DNA of 9,236 nucleotides from Burkholderiales bacterium (lineage in GTDB: Bacteria; Pseudomonadota; Gammaproteobacteria; Burkholderiales; Burkholderiaceae_C): the NCBI GenBank assembly GCA_025354615.1, contig JANXMO010000004.1, positions 1 to 9,236 of the forward strand. The letters are read 5' to 3'. Shown piece by piece: positions 7,704-9,236 of this stretch. The notes under the pieces were generated by a model. That model worked only from the letters and a program-made list of their open reading frames with translations, made no database searches and was not told where the DNA came from. Position 1 is the stretch's first letter. Each line of letters starts with the position of its first letter. The translations under genes were made by a program, and so were the position numbers.

Positions 7704-7709
7704 TTCCTT
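7704..7709 (-). promoter_or_regulatory. Ribosome binding site of the amidotransferase gene
   Basis: AAGGAA on the minus strand, ten bases before ATG 7694. It sits at the end of the preceding glycosyltransferase gene and shares a base with that gene's TGA (7711-7709). Together with the catalytic Cys2 it fixes the start and rules out the upstream extension of the open frame. Confidence 0.7.
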
Positions 7710-8890
7710 CAGCGCCGCGGCGTGGCAGTGCCGACAGCAGCCCGCTGGCGGTCGTAAACGGCTTGGTAGGTGGCGACCATGGCGGGCAGGCTGAAGCGCT
7801 GCTCGGCGTCGCGGCGGCCGGCGGCGCCGAGGGCGCGGGCGTGCGCCGGGTCGCGTGCCAGCCGGCCGATTGCTGCGGCCAGCGCCGCGCTGTCGTCGGA
7901 CGGCACGACGTCCCCGGTGATGCCGGCGCGCACCAGGTCGGCGTTGCCGCCAACGGCGGTGGCAATCACCGGCAGGCCGCTCGCCATCGCCTCGAGGATG
8001 GTGTTGGAAATGCCCTCGGCCAGCGATGGCAACACGAAACAATGCAAGCCGCGCATGATGGCCGGCACATCCGAGCGCTCGCCCGGCAGCCAAGTCAGCG
8101 CCGTCAGGCCGGCCGCGTCCAGCAACGCCTGGCACGGTGCCCGCAGCGGGCCATCGCCCACCATCACCAGCCGCGCCGTGGCGCGCAGCGCTGGCTGTTG
8201 CGTCAGCAGTTCGACAAAGGCGCGCGCCAGCAGCAGCGGGTGCTTGACTTCCTGCATGCGGCCCACGGTGCCGATCAGCCAGTGCGTGCGCGCATCGAAC
8301 GGGCAGCCAGGAATGGGCGACGGCCACTCGCTGGCGGCCGCGAACCGCGCCACGTCGACACCGTTGTAGACCTGCGTGATGCGGCCGGCCGGGATGCGTG
8401 CCCGCTCGACCAGGTCATCGCGCAGATCGCGCGACAGCGCCAGCCAGTGGTTGACGAACGGGCTGTAGAGCCGGCGCAGCCACTGGTAGCGCCGGCGGCT
8501 GCCGTGCAGGTCGGCCATGTCGCGCCCGTGTTCGCCATGAATGCGCACCGGCACGCCGGCCAGCCAGGCCGGCACCACCACTTCCAGCGCCGCCAGGTTG
8601 CGGCTGTGGACGATGGCCGGGCGCAGCTGACGGAACAGTTTGAACAGCCGCGGGTACAGCCAGAGGCCGTGGCCGGGCGGTTTGTGCAGCGAGATGAAGT
8701 CGACATCGTCACGGCGGATCTGCTGACGAAAGTCGGTGATGTCGGTCAGCGACACGATGGCGTGGCGGTACACCGGCGGCAGGTGGTTGATCAGGTTGGC
8801 GATGCCGTTCTGTAGCCCGCCCATGTCGAAGCGGTAGACCACGTGCACGATCAGTGGGCGGTTGTGGGGCACCGGGCTCACGACAGCCAC
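7709..8890 (-). CDS. GT4 glycosyltransferase, exosortase A-associated Stp2 family (TIGR03088-like)
   Basis: A cytoplasmic retaining GT-B glycosyltransferase expected to move a sugar from a nucleotide donor to a lipid-linked glycan. With the GTG start at 8890 it has 393 residues, a usual length for the family. The N-terminal acceptor domain opens with RPLIVHVVYRFDMGGLQNG (about 11-29), characteristic of the family I recall as TIGR03088 (sugar transferase, PEP-CTERM/EpsH1 system associated). Other marks are HSRNLAALE (95-103), HGEHGRDM (118-125), YNGVDVARF (175-183), and the donor-site E-x7-E motif EGISNTILE (E292, E300) followed by AMASGLPVIATAVGGN. There is no in-frame ATG near the family start. 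GTG 8890 lies one base after the dehydrogenase stop, with GGCGG seven bases upstream; GTG 8881 or 8872 are alternatives, giving 390 or 387 residues. The open frame reaches back to 9115, but that part is antisense-free shadow over the dehydrogenase. Sugar and linkage cannot be told from sequence. Confidence 0.94.
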   Translation of the reverse strand: MAVVSPVPHNRPLIVHVVYRFDMGGLQNGIANLINHLPPVYRHAIVSLTDITDFRQQIRRDDVDFISLHKPPGHGLWLYPRLFKLFRQLRPAIVHSRNLAALEVVVPAWLAGVPVRIHGEHGRDMADLHGSRRRYQWLRRLYSPFVNHWLALSRDLRDDLVERARIPAGRITQVYNGVDVARFAAASEWPSPIPGCPFDARTHWLIGTVGRMQEVKHPLLLARAFVELLTQQPALRATARLVMVGDGPLRAPCQALLDAAGLTALTWLPGERSDVPAIMRGLHCFVLPSLAEGISNTILEAMASGLPVIATAVGGNADLVRAGITGDVVPSDDSAALAAAIGRLARDPAHARALGAAGRRDAEQRFSLPAMVATYQAVYDRQRAAVGTATPRR

Positions 8891-8891
8891 A

Positions 8892-9236
8892 TCACAGCCG
8901 CCAGAAGCGAAAGCCCGCCGCCTGCAGCGCCGCGGCCGGGAACACGCCCTTGACGTCGATGAAGGCGCCGCTGGCCACCAGCTTGGCGCCCAGTGCGGCG
9001 GCCGGCAAGGCAGCGAATTCGTTGTGGGCCACCGCGGCCACCATGGCGTCGGCGCGGGGCAGGTCGTCCCAGGCCAGCAACTGGATGCCGTATTCATGCA
9101 GCGCTTCCTCGGCACCGGCCTGTGGGTCGCACACGCACACCTCGACGCCGTAACTGCGCAGCTCGTGAATCACGTCGATGACCTTCGAGTTGCGCAAGTC
9201 GCCGCAGTTTTCCTTGAACGTCAACCCGAGCACGTT
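8892..9236 (-). CDS. Nucleotide-sugar (UDP-HexNAc type) 6-dehydrogenase, C-terminal part, cut by right window edge
   Basis: This is the last 114 codons of a UDP-sugar dehydrogenase, ending in TGA at 8894-8892; the start lies beyond the right edge. The visible part opens with the C-terminal-domain motif NVLGLTFKENCGDLRNSKV, followed by a Rossmann-like stretch (VCVCDPQAG) and the closing FIDVKGVFP. This is the UDP-binding C-terminal domain of the TviB/WbpO/WbpA-like branch, which oxidises C6 of UDP-GlcNAc or UDP-GalNAc with NAD+ to give a UDP-hexosaminuronic acid in the cytoplasm. The NAD domain and catalytic cysteine are not in the window, so substrate cannot be assigned. As I recall the family, the position after the motif's Cys is usually Pro (CPD) and is Gly here (CGD). 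It is followed after one base by a glycosyltransferase gene, which suggests its product feeds the glycan built by this operon. Confident in family, not in substrate. Confidence 0.9.
   Translation of the reverse strand, partial: NVLGLTFKENCGDLRNSKVIDVIHELRSYGVEVCVCDPQAGAEEALHEYGIQLLAWDDLPRADAMVAAVAHNEFAALPAAALGAKLVASGAFIDVKGVFPAAALQAAGFRFWRL

Noticed and set aside
7695..8327. 211-codon upstream extension in frame with the amidotransferase
   Set aside because: It overlaps the Stp2-like gene in another frame. Class II amidotransferases need Cys2 at the N-terminus, which occurs only with the start at 7694.
7763..8815. Plus-strand open frame of 350 residues
   Set aside because: Antisense of the Stp2-like glycosyltransferase; rich in Arg, Gln, His and Ala with no recognisable motif.
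8891..9115. Upstream extension of the Stp2-like glycosyltransferase to an earlier start
   Set aside because: It covers the coding end of the dehydrogenase in another frame, and family similarity begins only at about RPLIVHVV.
1..9236. Search for promoters, terminators, tRNA/rRNA, CRISPR arrays, insertion sequences and notable repeats
   Set aside because: The longest space between genes is 14 bases and no stem-loop with a T-run, array of direct repeats, transposase or RNA gene was seen by eye; short GC-rich repeats match coding bias.

Overview
The window is one dense block of minus-strand genes from a GC-rich bacterium. I judge it a betaproteobacterium (Rhodocyclales, Burkholderiales or a relative) from the strong G/C third-position bias and from the protein families present; no rRNA or housekeeping gene is available to confirm this. 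Eight genes are read from right to left with no gap longer than 14 bases. The first is cut by the right edge and the last by the left edge. The plus strand carries only antisense shadow frames.

Layout in transcription order: (1) the C-terminal end of a nucleotide-sugar (UDP-HexNAc type) 6-dehydrogenase, right edge to 8892; (2) a GT4 glycosyltransferase of the exosortase A-associated Stp2 family, 8890-7709; (3) an asparagine-synthase-like glutamine amidotransferase of the exosortase A-associated family, 7694-5712; (4) a GT4 glycosyltransferase of the Stp3 / Daro_2409 family, 5715-4465; (5) a further GT4 glycosyltransferase, 4465-3236; (6) a SAM-dependent methyltransferase, 3236-2295; (7) a CapK/PaaK-like adenylate-forming ligase, 2301-922; (8) the N-terminal 309 residues of a polytopic membrane protein of the exosortase A-associated O-glycosylation ligase / O-antigen polymerase family, 929 to the left edge. 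Gene 8 has no stop in the window and is easy to miss.

Together these form part of an exopolysaccharide or glycan assembly operon of the type found beside exosortase A (XrtA, EpsH) and PEP-CTERM protein sorting. A likely reading is that the dehydrogenase supplies an acidic sugar nucleotide (a uronic acid), three GT4 enzymes build a lipid-linked repeat unit on the cytoplasmic face, the amidotransferase, methyltransferase and adenylating ligase decorate sugars or precursors, and the membrane ligase/polymerase acts at the periplasmic side. Exosortase itself, the initiating transferase, the flippase and the chain-length regulators are not in the window.

Stops and starts overlap or nearly touch at every junction (1 to 8 bases of overlap, or 1 to 14 bases of gap). 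Good Shine-Dalgarno sequences lie inside the preceding gene at several of them, so one polycistronic message with translational coupling is likely. I see no promoter, terminator, RNA gene, CRISPR array, mobile element or notable repeat. The least ordinary part is the methyltransferase plus CapK-like ligase pair, which could install an acyl, aminoacyl or methyl decoration whose chemistry I cannot name from sequence.
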